From: Burkholderiales bacterium
Lineage (GTDB): Bacteria > Pseudomonadota > Gammaproteobacteria > Burkholderiales > Burkholderiaceae_C
Assembly: GCA_028868825.1 (NCBI GenBank)
Contig: JAGWTU010000007.1
Span: forward strand, 1 to 64,000
Direction of reading: 5' to 3'
Length of the DNA: 64,000 nt
Shown here: positions 16,327-25,184 of the stretch, in pieces
Position numbering within the stretch: the first letter of the stretch is position 1
Layout of the letters: every line of letters starts with the position of its first letter
Position numbers and translations under genes: made by a program
The notes under the pieces: model-generated
The model's input: only the letters and a program-made list of their open reading frames with translations
What the model was told of the DNA's origin: nothing
Database searches by the model: none

Positions 16327-18068
16327 CGGTGGGGCTCGAAGTTGGCGACGACGACGCGGCGCTCGTCCTGGGCGACGACGGTCATCGGCAGATGGTCGGC
16401 CTGCAGCTCGGCGTAGGTGGCGTGGTTCATCAAGGCCAGCGCCGGTTGGCCGGCGCGCCAGGCGCTGCGGAAGGCGGCCAGCGTCGGCAGCCATTTCTGC
16501 GGCTCCTGCTGGACACCGAATTCGAGCTCGTCGGGCTGCTCGACGAGGATCATCGTACGGCGCAGGTAGAACGGCAGCGTGTGGTCGAGCAGGCGCACCG
16601 CATAGATCGGCATCGCGGGCTGCAGCACGGCCTCGATCGGCGGCACGAGGTCGACGCCCGAGATCGCGCGCCCCAGCGCTTCGTGGCCGACCATGCCGAC
16701 CGTCGTCGCGGCAAAGAAGCCGAGCGCGTAGGCGGCGATGCTGGCGCCGAGCTGGCCGCGCCGGTTCAGCAACCAGGCCAGCGCGAGCGCGGCGAGCAGC
16801 AGCGCGGCCGCGCAGCCGATCCACACCGCGAAGCGCGCGAATTGCGCCGCTTCTTCGGCGCTGCCGACGCGCGCCACCAGCGGGCTCGCCGCCAGCGCCG
16901 CCGCGGCGACGATCGCCATCGCGACGATCTGGCGCCGCCAGCGCCGCGCGTCCATCGTCGTCAGTGCCACGCCGGCGATCAACGCCAGCGCCGGAAAGAC
17001 CGGCAGGATGTAGCCCGGCAGCTTCGACCCCGAGAGGCTGAAGAAGGCGAAGATCGATGCCGCCCAGCAGGCACAGAACAGCAGCGGGCGGAAGCCGCGC
17101 GCCGGCTCGGCACGCAGCGCGGCGACCATCGCCGGCGCCAGGCCGATCCAGGGCAGGAAGCCGGCGAGGAGCTGCGGCACGAAATACCAGATCGGTTCAC
17201 CGCGCTGGTGCACCGTCGAGGTGTAGCGCTGCCAATGCTCGTGGATGAAGAAGAACCAGGCGAACTCCGGGTTGCGCTGCGAGACGATGACGAACCAGGG
17301 CGCGGTGATGAGCAGGAACAGCAGCGCGCCGCCGACGATTTGCAGCCGCCGCCACAGCGCCCAGTCGCGCGCCGCGAGCGTGTAGACGACCAGCGCGAGC
17401 CCCGGCAGCACGATGCCGATCAGGCCCTTGGTCAGCACGGCGGCGGCCATCGCCGCCCAGGCCGCGAGCATCCAGCGTCGGCGCCGCGCCGGTGCTGCCT
17501 GCGCATCGGCGCCCTGGCGCTGCGCCAACAGCAGCGCGGCCAGCACCGCGGCGAGTGCGGCCGAGACGCCCATGTCGAGCGAATTGAAGTGGCTGGCCAG
17601 GTTCCAGGTCGGCGCCGCCAGCAGCACGAGCGCCGTCGCGACGGCGGCCCGGCGGCCCCAGCCGCGCAGCGCGGCCCAGGCGGTGAGCGCGATCGCGCCG
17701 GCGCCGGCGATGCCGACCCACAGCCGCGCCTGCCACTCGCCGACGCCGAAGGCCTCGAACGCCAGCGCCGTCATCCACATCTGCAGCGGCGGCTTCTCGA
17801 AATACTTCAGGCCGAGGTAGCGCACGGTGACCCAGTCGCCGCTGGTCACCATCTCGCGCGCGATCTCGGCGTAGCGGCCTTCGTCGGAGCGCAGCAGGTG
17901 GCGCGCGTCCAGGGCCCAGATCCAGGCCGCCGCGACCGCCAGGCCCAGCAGCGCCCAGATCCACCGACGTGCCGGTGCGCAGGCCGGCGCGCGCACATGC
18001 GCGCCCAGCGCGTCCGGCGCGTCAGGCGGCGAGGGCGTCGAGCGCGAGGGATCGAGGGTCGCAGGCAT
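16323..18068 (-). CDS. arnT: ArnT-like lipid A aminoarabinose transferase
   Basis: Polytopic GT83-family transferase that attaches L-Ara4N from undecaprenyl phosphate to lipid A at the outer face of the inner membrane, which lowers negative charge and protects against cationic peptides. An N-terminal Pro-rich extension of about 35 residues precedes the first helix. The first periplasmic loop has the catalytic acidic motif LLRSDEGRYAEIAREM and FEKPPLQMWM. About 12 membrane helices and a small C-terminal periplasmic domain follow. The ATG at 18068 is used; one upstream TTG is possible. First gene of the arn operon. Confidence 0.9.
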   Translation of the reverse strand: MPATLDPSRSTPSPPDAPDALGAHVRAPACAPARRWIWALLGLAVAAAWIWALDARHLLRSDEGRYAEIAREMVTSGDWVTVRYLGLKYFEKPPLQMWMTALAFEAFGVGEWQARLWVGIAGAGAIALTAWAALRGWGRRAAVATALVLLAAPTWNLASHFNSLDMGVSAALAAVLAALLLAQRQGADAQAAPARRRRWMLAAWAAMAAAVLTKGLIGIVLPGLALVVYTLAARDWALWRRLQIVGGALLFLLITAPWFVIVSQRNPEFAWFFFIHEHWQRYTSTVHQRGEPIWYFVPQLLAGFLPWIGLAPAMVAALRAEPARGFRPLLFCACWAASIFAFFSLSGSKLPGYILPVFPALALIAGVALTTMDARRWRRQIVAMAIVAAAALAASPLVARVGSAEEAAQFARFAVWIGCAAALLLAALALAWLLNRRGQLGASIAAYALGFFAATTVGMVGHEALGRAISGVDLVPPIEAVLQPAMPIYAVRLLDHTLPFYLRRTMILVEQPDELEFGVQQEPQKWLPTLAAFRSAWRAGQPALALMNHATYAELQADHLPMTVVAQDERRVVVANFEPHR

Positions 18069-18296
18069 CAAGGGCGGGTGGGGCTGCCGGTCGGCGCCCC
18101 AAGGTCGCGCGAAGATCGCGGCGCGAGGCTGCGGGGCTGGACGGGCCCAGCCGCTGGCTGGCCTGCTACAGGGATAGTAGGGAGAGGGGGCTGGTCCCCT
18201 GCCGCGCCTTCCAGGGCTCAGCGCGGGATTCTAACGGCGCGGCGTGGCGCCGCGCCCGTGCTGGCGGTCGGGCCGCGATGCGCGGATCCGAGGCGC
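18069..18296. other. Intergenic region before arnT
   Basis: This 228-base gap between flgN and arnT must hold either the arn promoter or read-through from flgAMN. No clear sigma-70 or PmrA-type box was recognised. It contains the 9-bp palindrome described at 18236-18256. Confidence 0.5.
18236..18256. repeat. GC-rich palindrome GGCGCGGCG/CGCCGCGCC
   Basis: Perfect 9-bp inverted repeat with a 3-base loop. The same arm sequence recurs at 38543-38562 and nearly so at 37453-37471, suggesting a dispersed REP-like element. It could also act as a transcription-stop hairpin after flgN, though there is no T-run. Confidence 0.5.
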
Positions 18297-18698
18297 TCAG
18301 GCCAGCAGGCTGCCGCGTCCCGCGGGCCGGTCGGCGGCGCCGGCGGCCGAATACAGGCCGCTGGGCAACTGGCCCGGCAGCAGGACGTCGATGGCGCGGT
18401 CCAGCGCCGCGGTGGCGCGGGCCAGGGCTTCGCGCTGCGCGGCGACGCGGCCGCCGGCGACGGCCAGACGGTGGCGCAGCGGCGGCGGCACGCCGCCGTT
18501 GCGCGCGGCGCGGCCGAAATGGTCGACGGCCAGGGCCAGCACATGCTGCAGATCGCCCGCGGCGCGGTCCAGCGCCGGCAGGTCGCGCTGCTGCAGCGCC
18601 TGGCCCAGCAATTCGAGCTGGGTCTCGAGCGCCGAGAGCGGATGCTCGAGTTCGGCGGCCCGCTGCACGGCCCAGCGCTCGTCGGGGGTGGTCATCAT
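18297..18698 (-). CDS. flgN: FlgN-like export chaperone for FlgK/FlgL
   Basis: Cytoplasmic chaperone that delivers the hook-filament junction proteins to the export gate. The 133-residue, largely helical product (a long heptad-like stretch LSALETQLELLGQALQQRD) and the position directly after flgM support the call; FlgN proteins are poorly conserved in sequence. The first two codons are both ATG; either could serve. It lies 13 bases after the flgM stop and is likely cotranscribed from the FliA promoter. Confidence 0.8.
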   Translation of the reverse strand: MMTTPDERWAVQRAAELEHPLSALETQLELLGQALQQRDLPALDRAAGDLQHVLALAVDHFGRAARNGGVPPPLRHRLAVAGGRVAAQREALARATAALDRAIDVLLPGQLPSGLYSAAGAADRPAGRGSLLA

Positions 18699-18711
18699 GG
18701 CCCGGCGCCGC

Positions 18712-19005
18712 TCAGCCGGCCTTGCCGCTGAGCAGTTCCTTGGCGTTGGCCATCAGCTTGTCGGCGATGGCTTCGGGATTGATCTTGTAGGTGCCGCTGT
18801 GGATCGCGTGCGAGATCGCACCCACCTTGGCGCCGTCGAAGCTGCCGTCGCCGGCCGCCCCCGCGAGCTGCGTCGCGGTCGACGACAGCGCGACCTTCGC
18901 GCTGGCCTCGGCCTGCGGCGGCAGCGCCGGCGTCGTGACGGGCTTGGCGCCCGGCGCTTCGGCCTTCAGGGGGACCGCGGGATTCTGGAGAGGACCGATC
19001 TTCAT
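18712..19005 (-). CDS. flgM: FlgM anti-sigma-28 factor
   Basis: Binds FliA until the hook is complete, then is exported so that late genes are expressed. The 97-residue product has a disordered Pro/Ala-rich N-terminal half and a helical C-terminal half (VGAISHAIHSGTYKINPEAI, ADKLMANAKELL) that matches the FliA-binding region of FlgM. An AGGAGTTC ribosome site precedes the ATG. Its own FliA-type promoter lies about 55-80 bases upstream, giving the usual feedback loop. Confidence 0.95.
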   Translation of the reverse strand: MKIGPLQNPAVPLKAEAPGAKPVTTPALPPQAEASAKVALSSTATQLAGAAGDGSFDGAKVGAISHAIHSGTYKINPEAIADKLMANAKELLSGKAG

Positions 19006-19059
19006 GATGAACTCCTGTCAGCGGTACAGCGGGGGTGCTGACCGAGCGACATGCATGTG

Positions 19060-19087
19060 GTATCGGTCTGCGGGTCGCTCGACTTTA
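19060..19087 (-). promoter_or_regulatory. Sigma-28 (FliA) promoter for flgM-flgN
   Basis: Read on the minus strand: -35 TAAAGTCG (19087-19080), 12-base spacer, -10 ACCGATAC (19067-19060). This fits TAAAGTTT-N11-GCCGATAA at 6/8 and 6/8. Transcription would start near 19052, leaving a leader of about 47 bases. It gives flgM a late-class promoter separate from flgA. Confidence 0.7.
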
Positions 19088-19142
19088 GTCGCCTGAGACG
19101 GATTTTTACGCTTTCCCCGCGAACAGGGGGGTAGCAGCCGTT

Positions 19143-19862
19143 TCACAGGCCGACCTCGACCTGCCGTTCACCGACCGCGCGGCCCTCGAGCACGCGGCCG
19201 TTCTCGGTGCGCACGCGGGTCGGGCGGTCCTCGTAGCCCGGGCTCAGCGCCTGGCCTTCGCCGGTGATCGAGAAGCCCGACCCGGCGACGACGATGCGCA
19301 CGTTGTCGCCCTGGGCGAACCACATGCGCACCTGCAGATCGGCGGCGCGCACCGGCTGCCCGGCGCCGAGCGGGCGCGCGAGGACGCGGCCGGCCAACTC
19401 TGCGGCATCGGCGTAGGCGGGCGACGTGGTGGCCGACCAGTCGACCTCGGCGTGACCCAGTCCGCTGGCCGTGAGCCGCGCGCCCGCGGGCAGGTTGGCC
19501 ATCGAGACGACCGCCGCGGCCCAGACATGCACCGTCAGCGGCAGATAGACGCTCCAGCGCGCGCGGCCGTCGGTGCATCGCACTCCCACGCGCGTGACGC
19601 CCCAGGCGGGCACGCCTGCGGGCAGATAGGGCTCGATGCGCGCGCAGGGCGCCAGTTGCAGCCGCGCGTCGAGCGCACCGGGCGTGACCTCGATGCGGGC
19701 GCGTGGCGGCGCGATCGCGCGCGCGGCGTCGGCGGCCAGCGCGACGGCCTGGGCGACCGTCGCCGCCGGCAGGATGTTCGAGCCTGCCTGCTGCGACCAG
19801 GCGGGGGCCGCGGCGGCGCAGGCCAGGGCGGCGACGAAGGTGGCTGGGAGTCGGATGTTCAC
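19143..19862 (-). CDS. flgA: FlgA P-ring assembly chaperone
   Basis: Periplasmic chaperone for FlgI polymerisation around the rod. Starting at GTG 19862 gives 239 residues with a clear signal peptide (NIRLPATFVAALACAAAAPAWSQ), then the FlgA/SAF region including LPAGARLTASGL, RPLGAGQPVRAADL and FSITGEGQALSPGYEDRPTRV. The frame stays open to 19967 (ATG at 19937, GTG at 19967), but the extra residues would bury the signal peptide, so the shorter form is preferred. Divergent from flgB across about 160 bases. Confidence 0.9.
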   Translation of the reverse strand: MNIRLPATFVAALACAAAAPAWSQQAGSNILPAATVAQAVALAADAARAIAPPRARIEVTPGALDARLQLAPCARIEPYLPAGVPAWGVTRVGVRCTDGRARWSVYLPLTVHVWAAAVVSMANLPAGARLTASGLGHAEVDWSATTSPAYADAAELAGRVLARPLGAGQPVRAADLQVRMWFAQGDNVRIVVAGSGFSITGEGQALSPGYEDRPTRVRTENGRVLEGRAVGERQVEVGL

Positions 19863-20020
19863 GGTCCCGATGGTGGCCGAGCGCGTGACGAACCAAGCGC
19901 CGAACAGGCCGCGATAGGCGGCTCTTTTCCAGCTCATGCAGGCGCCGCGGCTGTTCAGAATTCCCACCGTGCCCCAAGTCCCTGCCGCTGTGCCGGCCCG
20001 GGGTCACGAAGGAGCACGAC

Positions 20021-20431
20021 ATGATTCCAGGACTGAACGACGGGTTGGATTTCCAGAGCCAGGCTCTGGTCCTGCGCGCCCAGCGCCAGCGTCTGATCGC
20101 CAGCAACATCGCCAACGCCGACACGCCGGGCTACCAGGCGCGCGACTTCGATTTCGCCACCGCCCTGCGCAACGCCACCGGCAGCGGCGGCGTGGGCAGC
20201 GGCATCGGCGCCGACATCGCCAGCGGCGGCAGCGGCAGCGGCGGCACGCCGTCGCCCGAACTGCAGTACGCCGTGCCGAGCCAGACCAACCTCGACGGCA
20301 ACACCGTCGACCTCGACCGCGAGCGCGCGTCCTTCGTCGACAACTCGGTCAAGTACGAATCGACGCTGCGCTTCATCAACAACGCCATCAAGAACACGAT
20401 GGACGCGATGAAGAGCTTCAAGCAGTTCTGA
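20021..20431 (+). CDS. flgB: FlgB proximal rod protein
   Basis: Proximal rod subunit, exported through the flagellar type III gate. It has the rod/hook N-terminal signature [21 protein letters not shown] and a C-terminal amphipathic coil. Length is 136 residues, with a Gly/Ser-rich middle insertion ([20 protein letters not shown]). An AAGGAG ribosome site precedes the ATG. First gene of the flgBCDEFGHIJKL run. Confidence 0.96.
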   Translation: MIPGLNDGLDFQSQALVLRAQRQRLIASNIANADTPGYQARDFDFATALRNATGSGGVGSGIGADIASGGSGSGGTPSPELQYAVPSQTNLDGNTVDLDRERASFVDNSVKYESTLRFINNAIKNTMDAMKSFKQF

Positions 20432-20445
20432 ACCAAGGGGCGACC

Positions 20446-20862
20446 ATGAGCCTGCTCAATATCTTCGATGTCGCCGGCAGTGCGGTCTCCGCGCAGTCGC
20501 AGCGCCTGAACGTCGTCGCCTCCAACCTCGCCAACGTCGACACCGTCGCCGGACCCGACGGCAAGGCCTACAAGGCGCGCCAGGTCGTGTTCCAGACCGA
20601 GCTGATGGGCGCCGGTGCGACCCCCGGCGCCAGCGCCGGTGTGCGCGTCAGCACCGTGACCGAGGACCCCACCCCGGGTCGCAAGGTGCTCGACCCGAAG
20701 AACCCGAGCGCTGACGCCGACGGCTACGTCACCTACAGCAACGTCAATCCGGTCGAGGAGATGGTCAACATGATGTCGGCCTCGCGTTCGTACCAGAACA
20801 ACGTCGAAGTCATGAACACCGCGCACAACCTGCTGATCAAGACGCTGCAGATCGGCCAGTAA
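20446..20862 (+). CDS. flgC: FlgC proximal rod protein
   Basis: Proximal rod subunit of 138 residues with the N-terminal motif [19 protein letters not shown] and the C-terminal [22 protein letters not shown], both typical of rod/hook axial proteins. The upstream frame is open from 19936, but homology and spacing place the ATG at 20446, 14 bases after flgB. Confidence 0.96.
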   Translation: MSLLNIFDVAGSAVSAQSQRLNVVASNLANVDTVAGPDGKAYKARQVVFQTELMGAGATPGASAGVRVSTVTEDPTPGRKVLDPKNPSADADGYVTYSNVNPVEEMVNMMSASRSYQNNVEVMNTAHNLLIKTLQIGQ

Positions 20863-20887
20863 ACCCGCAGCCACGAGGAATCCACGC

Positions 20888-21544
20888 ATGAGCATCGCCG
20901 GCACCCAGTCGTCGTCGTCCACCAACCCCCTGACGGGCGTTTCCAGCAGTTCGGCGGCGACCACCGCGGCGGGCAGCGCCAGCGCGTTCCTGAAGCTGCT
21001 GGTGACGCAGATGCAGAACCAGGATCCGCTGAACCCGATGGACAACGCGCAGATCACGAGCCAGATCGCGCAGATCAACACCGTCAACGGCATCAACCAG
21101 CTCAACACCTCGGTCACCGGGCTGAACGGCCAGATGACGCAGCTGCAGGCGCTGCAGGGCGCGGCGCTCGTCGGCCACCAGGTCACGATCGACGGCAACA
21201 GCCTGGCGATCGCCGGTGGCACCGGCAGCGGCGGCTTCAGCCTGCCCGGCGCCGCCACCGATGTCCAGGTGCAGATCGTCGACGCCAACGGCAACGTCGC
21301 CGGCACGCTCGACCTCGGCGCCCAGGCCGCCGGCAACAACCGCTTCAGCTGGCCGGCGAAGGGCATCGCCGACGGCTCGAATTACAACTTCAAGGTCAGC
21401 GCGGTCTCGGGATCGTCGGCCATCACGGCGACGCCGCTGATGCAGGCCCAAGTCGTCTCGGTGAGCACCGGCAGTGCCGGCCTGCAGCTGCAGACGTCCA
21501 ACGCCGGCACCGTCGCCTTCTCCAACGTCGTCGCCTTCAACTGA
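20888..21544 (+). CDS. flgD: FlgD hook-capping protein
   Basis: Scaffold at the growing hook tip, lost when the hook is complete. The N-terminal export/cap region FLKLLVTQMQNQDPLNPMDN is characteristic. Then come the Ig-like/tudor-like modification domains (about 90-200). Length of 218 residues is normal. The ATG follows flgC by 25 bases with a GAGG ribosome site. Confidence 0.96.
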   Translation: MSIAGTQSSSSTNPLTGVSSSSAATTAAGSASAFLKLLVTQMQNQDPLNPMDNAQITSQIAQINTVNGINQLNTSVTGLNGQMTQLQALQGAALVGHQVTIDGNSLAIAGGTGSGGFSLPGAATDVQVQIVDANGNVAGTLDLGAQAAGNNRFSWPAKGIADGSNYNFKVSAVSGSSAITATPLMQAQVVSVSTGSAGLQLQTSNAGTVAFSNVVAFN

Positions 21545-21559
21545 TCCCGAGGAAACACC

Positions 21560-22846
21560 ATGAGCTTCCAGCAAGGCCTCTCCGGCCTCAACGCCGCGAA
21601 CCAGAATCTCGACGTCATCGGCAACAACATCGCCAATGCCAACACCATCGGCGCCAAGAGCGCGACGGCCGAATTCGCCGGGCTCTACGCCGCGGCGGTC
21701 AGCGGCTCGAAGACGACGAGCCAGTCGGGCATCGGCGTCAACGTCACCGCCGTGGCGCAGAACTTCAGCCAGGGCACGATCACGACGACCTCGAACCCGC
21801 TCGACCTGGCGATCAACGGCGCCGGCTTCTTCCAGGTCCAGACCGTCGGCGACGCGACGCCGCAGTACAGCCGCAACGGCCAGTTCAACATCGACGCCAA
21901 CGGCTACATCGTCAATGCCTCGCTGCAGCAGCTGATGGGCTATGCGGCGAACGCCAACGGCACGATCACGCCGGGCTCGGCGGTGCCGCTGCAGATGTCG
22001 ACCGGCAACGTGCCGCCGAATCCGACGCAGGCGATGACGATGACGGCCAATCTCGACTCCGCCGGCAAGGTCACCGCGCCGGCCGCCGGCGGCATCACCT
22101 ACACCGACCCGACGACCTACAACAACGCGACCTCGGTGACGACCTTCGACGGCAAGGGCCAGGCCGTCTCGTTGACGTACTACTTCCAGAAGGCCAGCGC
22201 CGGCGACCCTTCCGCCGCGCCGCCCACCGGCGACACCTGGAACGTCTTCGCCACCGCCAACGGCACCGACATCAGCGGCACGACGCCGCCGACGGCACTG
22301 ACGCAGATCACCTTCGACACCAACGGCGCCAACCCGACGATGACCAACACCAACGCCGCCGGCCTGCTGACGGTGGCCGTGCCGGCGACGACGAGCTACG
22401 GCGCGATCAGCTCGACGCTGGACCTCAACAAGCTGACTGAATACGGCACCGCCTTCGGCGTCACCTCGCTGACGCAGGACGGCTATGCCTCGGGGCAGCT
22501 CAGCGGCCTGGCCATCGGCAAGGACGGCATCATCACCGCCAACTACTCGAACGGGCAGTCGCGCACGGCGGGCCAGGTGCTGCTGGCCAACTTCCGCAAC
22601 CCGCAGGGGCTGCAGCCGCTGGGCAACAACGACTGGGCGCAGACGCCGGCGTCGGGCACGCCGGTGACCGGCGCGCCGGGGCAGGGCAGCCTGGGACTCG
22701 TGCAATCGGCCGCGCTCGAGCAGTCCAACGTCGACCTCACGGCCGAGCTCGTCAACATGATCACCGCGCAGCGCGTCTACCAGGCCAACGCGCAGACCAT
22801 CAAGACGCAGGATCAGGTCATGCAGACCCTGGTCTCGCTGCGCTGA
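21560..22846 (+). CDS. flgE: FlgE hook protein
   Basis: Subunit of the flagellar hook. The N-terminus has the axial motif SGLNAANQNLDVIGNNIANANTIG (given in part); the D1/D2 region follows, with GTITTTSNPLDLAINGAGFF; and the C-terminus carries QSNVDLTAELVNMITAQRVYQANAQTI in part. Length is 428 residues. The distal domain is rich in Thr, Ala and Gly as usual for exposed hook surface. Confidence 0.97.
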   Translation: MSFQQGLSGLNAANQNLDVIGNNIANANTIGAKSATAEFAGLYAAAVSGSKTTSQSGIGVNVTAVAQNFSQGTITTTSNPLDLAINGAGFFQVQTVGDATPQYSRNGQFNIDANGYIVNASLQQLMGYAANANGTITPGSAVPLQMSTGNVPPNPTQAMTMTANLDSAGKVTAPAAGGITYTDPTTYNNATSVTTFDGKGQAVSLTYYFQKASAGDPSAAPPTGDTWNVFATANGTDISGTTPPTALTQITFDTNGANPTMTNTNAAGLLTVAVPATTSYGAISSTLDLNKLTEYGTAFGVTSLTQDGYASGQLSGLAIGKDGIITANYSNGQSRTAGQVLLANFRNPQGLQPLGNNDWAQTPASGTPVTGAPGQGSLGLVQSAALEQSNVDLTAELVNMITAQRVYQANAQTIKTQDQVMQTLVSLR

Positions 22847-22856
22847 GGGCCGCTGA

Positions 22857-23588
22857 ATGGACCGCGTCATCTATCTGGCGATGTCGGGCGCGAAGGCCAC
22901 GATGCAGCGCCAGGACGCGCTCGCCAACAATCTCGCCAACGCCTCTACGAACGGCTTTCGCGCCGAACTCGAGGCCTTCCGCGCCGTGCCGGTACGCGGC
23001 AGCGGCGCGACGACACGCGCCTACGCCATCGAGACCACGGTCGGCTACAGCGCCGAGGCGGGTCCGGTGCAGGCCACGGGCAATGCGCTCGATGTCGCGA
23101 TGCAGGGCCAGGCCTGGCTCGCCGTGCAATCGCTCGACGGCACCGAGGCCTACACGCGCGCCGGCGCGCTGCAGCTCGATGCCCAGGGTCAGCTCGTCAC
23201 CGTCGCCGGCCTGCCGGTGCAGGGCGAAGGCGGACCGATCACGATCCCCCTGAATGCCAAGGTCGACATCGCCGCCGACGGTTCGGTCTCGACCACCGTG
23301 CCCGGCCAGGCACCGCAGAAGGCCGGCAAGCTCAAGCTCGTCACGCCCGAGGCGCCGCTGAACCGCGGCACCGACGGCCTGTTCCGCGCCGCCGACGGCA
23401 ACGACCTCACGGCCGACCCGACGGCCCAGGTGCAGAGCGGCGCGCTCGAGGGCTCCAACGTCAGCCCGGTCGAGACGATGGTGCAGATGATCGCCGCCGG
23501 GCGCCAGTTCGAGCAGCAGATGAAGATGCTGACGACGGCCGAACAGCGCGACCAGTCGGCGGCCAAGCTGCTCGGCTCCGGGGCCTGA
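22857..23588 (+). CDS. flgF: FlgF proximal rod protein
   Basis: Rod subunit of 243 residues. It shows the axial signature QRQDALANNLANASTNGFRAE near the N-terminus, the core TGNALDVAMQGQAWLAV, and the C-terminal EGSNVSPVETMVQMIAAGRQ. Starts 10 bases after flgE. The gap to flgG is unusually long for this operon (124 bases). Confidence 0.96.
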   Translation: MDRVIYLAMSGAKATMQRQDALANNLANASTNGFRAELEAFRAVPVRGSGATTRAYAIETTVGYSAEAGPVQATGNALDVAMQGQAWLAVQSLDGTEAYTRAGALQLDAQGQLVTVAGLPVQGEGGPITIPLNAKVDIAADGSVSTTVPGQAPQKAGKLKLVTPEAPLNRGTDGLFRAADGNDLTADPTAQVQSGALEGSNVSPVETMVQMIAAGRQFEQQMKMLTTAEQRDQSAAKLLGSGA

Positions 23589-23604
23589 TCCGAAGCGGCG
23601 GGCT

Positions 23605-23634
23605 AGCGGCCGAAGTAGCGGCCGAAGTAGCGGC
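23605..23634. repeat. 12-bp tandem repeat in the flgF-flgG spacer
   Basis: The unit AGCGGCCGAAGT occurs twice in a row and a partial third copy follows. It sits in the only long spacer of the flgB-flgL run. Role unknown; it may be simple slippage or part of an internal control site before flgG. Confidence 0.7.
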
Positions 23635-23712
23635 AGATGGGGCCGCTAATCCGGCCCTCAGCGGGGTTCAGTCGGCGGCAAGATCGACCGACGGAATTCA
23701 AGGACAACCGCC

Positions 23713-24495
23713 ATGCTTCGATCGCTGTGGATCGCCAAGACCGGGATGGAAGGCCAGCAGACCCAGCTGGATGCCATCTCCAACAACCTCGCCAACGTCA
23801 GCACCAACGGCTACAAGCGTGCCGGCGTCGTGTTCGAGGACCTGATGTACCAGAACCTGCGCACCGCCGGTGCCGCGAGTTCCGACCAGACGACGCTGCC
23901 CACCGGGCTGCAGGTCGGCCTGGGCGTGCGCGCGGCGGCGACCTCGCGCAACTTCAGCCAGGGCACGATCCAGCAGAGCGGCAACCAGTTCGACGTCGCC
24001 ATCAGCGGCAACGGCTTCTTCCAGATCCAGATGCCCGACGGCACGACCGGCTACACCCGCGACGGCAGCTTCCAGGTGAATTCGAACGGTCAGCTGGTGA
24101 CGAACGCCGGCTACGCGGTGACGCCCGGCATCACGGTGCCCACCGGCACGACGGCGGTGTCGATCGCCGCCGACGGCACCGTCAACGCGACGATCGCCGG
24201 CCAGACCGACCCGAAGAAGCTCGGCCAGCTCCAGCTCGCCGCCTTCGTCAATCCGGCGGGCCTGAACCCGCTGGGCGGCAACCTCTACGCCGAGACCGCC
24301 GCCTCGGGCACGCCCAACACCGGCGCCCCGGGCGCCAACGGCAACGGCAGCGTGCAGCAGGGCTATGTCGAGGGAAGCAACGTCAACGTCGTGCAGGAAC
24401 TCGTGAACATGATCGCGACGCAGCGCGCCTACGAACTCAACTCGAAGGCCATCACGACCTCGGACCAGATGCTGCAGAAGCTGGGGCAGATGTGA
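23713..24495 (+). CDS. flgG: FlgG distal rod protein
   Basis: Distal rod subunit of 260 residues, the usual length. N-terminal [20 protein letters not shown], core [18 protein letters not shown] and C-terminal [22 protein letters not shown] are all present. The stop shares one base with the start of flgH (TGATG), so the two are translationally coupled. Confidence 0.97.
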   Translation: MLRSLWIAKTGMEGQQTQLDAISNNLANVSTNGYKRAGVVFEDLMYQNLRTAGAASSDQTTLPTGLQVGLGVRAAATSRNFSQGTIQQSGNQFDVAISGNGFFQIQMPDGTTGYTRDGSFQVNSNGQLVTNAGYAVTPGITVPTGTTAVSIAADGTVNATIAGQTDPKKLGQLQLAAFVNPAGLNPLGGNLYAETAASGTPNTGAPGANGNGSVQQGYVEGSNVNVVQELVNMIATQRAYELNSKAITTSDQMLQKLGQM

Positions 24496-25184
24496 TGCGC
24501 CGACTCCTCACCGGCGCCTTCGCGCTCGCGTCCGTGTTCGCTCTCGGCGGCTGCGCCGCGCTCGACGACTACCTGCACCCGCGCGTCGAGGTCGCCGACA
24601 CGGCGCCGCCCTCGGCCGCGGCCATGGCGCCGCCGCGCGCGCCGATGAACGGCTCGATCTACCAGGCCGGCAACTTCAGGCCGATGTTCGAGGACTTCCG
24701 CGCCCGCCTCGTCGGCGACACGCTGACGATCCAGATCGTCGAGAACGTCAGCGCCACCGCGACCTCGACGAGCTCGGTCGCCAAGACCGGCACGCTGGGC
24801 GCCAGCGTCACCGCGCTGCCGATCCTGGGCAGCAGCGCGCTCGGCCGCGCAACGGCATCCGGGACCTCGAACAACACCTTCTCCGGTCAGGGCGCCACCG
24901 TCAACAGCAATGCCTTCACCGGCACCATCACGGTCATCGTGCGCCAGGTGCTGCCCAACGGCAACCTGCTGATCGCCGGCGAGAAGCAGATCGGCGTCAA
25001 CGAGAACGTCGACATGCTGCGCTTCTCGGGCCTGGTCGATCCGCGCGCGATCCAGCAGGGCAACACGGTGCCCAGCGGCGCGGTCGCCAACGTCAGGCTC
25101 GAGCAGCGCGGCCGCGGCCAGCAGGCCGAGTCGCAGGCCATGGGCTGGCTCTCGCGCGTGTTCCAGAACGTCGCGCCGATCTGA
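24495..25184 (+). CDS. flgH: FlgH L-ring lipoprotein
   Basis: Outer-membrane L-ring subunit. The signal peptide ends in the lipobox ALGGC with lipidation at Cys20. The mature protein contains SIYQAGNFRPMFEDFRARLVGD (in part) and IVENVSATATSTSS, then VRQVLPNGNLLIAGEKQI. Length is 229 residues. Coupled to flgG and flgI by TGATG overlaps at both ends. Confidence 0.96.
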   Translation: MRRLLTGAFALASVFALGGCAALDDYLHPRVEVADTAPPSAAAMAPPRAPMNGSIYQAGNFRPMFEDFRARLVGDTLTIQIVENVSATATSTSSVAKTGTLGASVTALPILGSSALGRATASGTSNNTFSGQGATVNSNAFTGTITVIVRQVLPNGNLLIAGEKQIGVNENVDMLRFSGLVDPRAIQQGNTVPSGAVANVRLEQRGRGQQAESQAMGWLSRVFQNVAPI

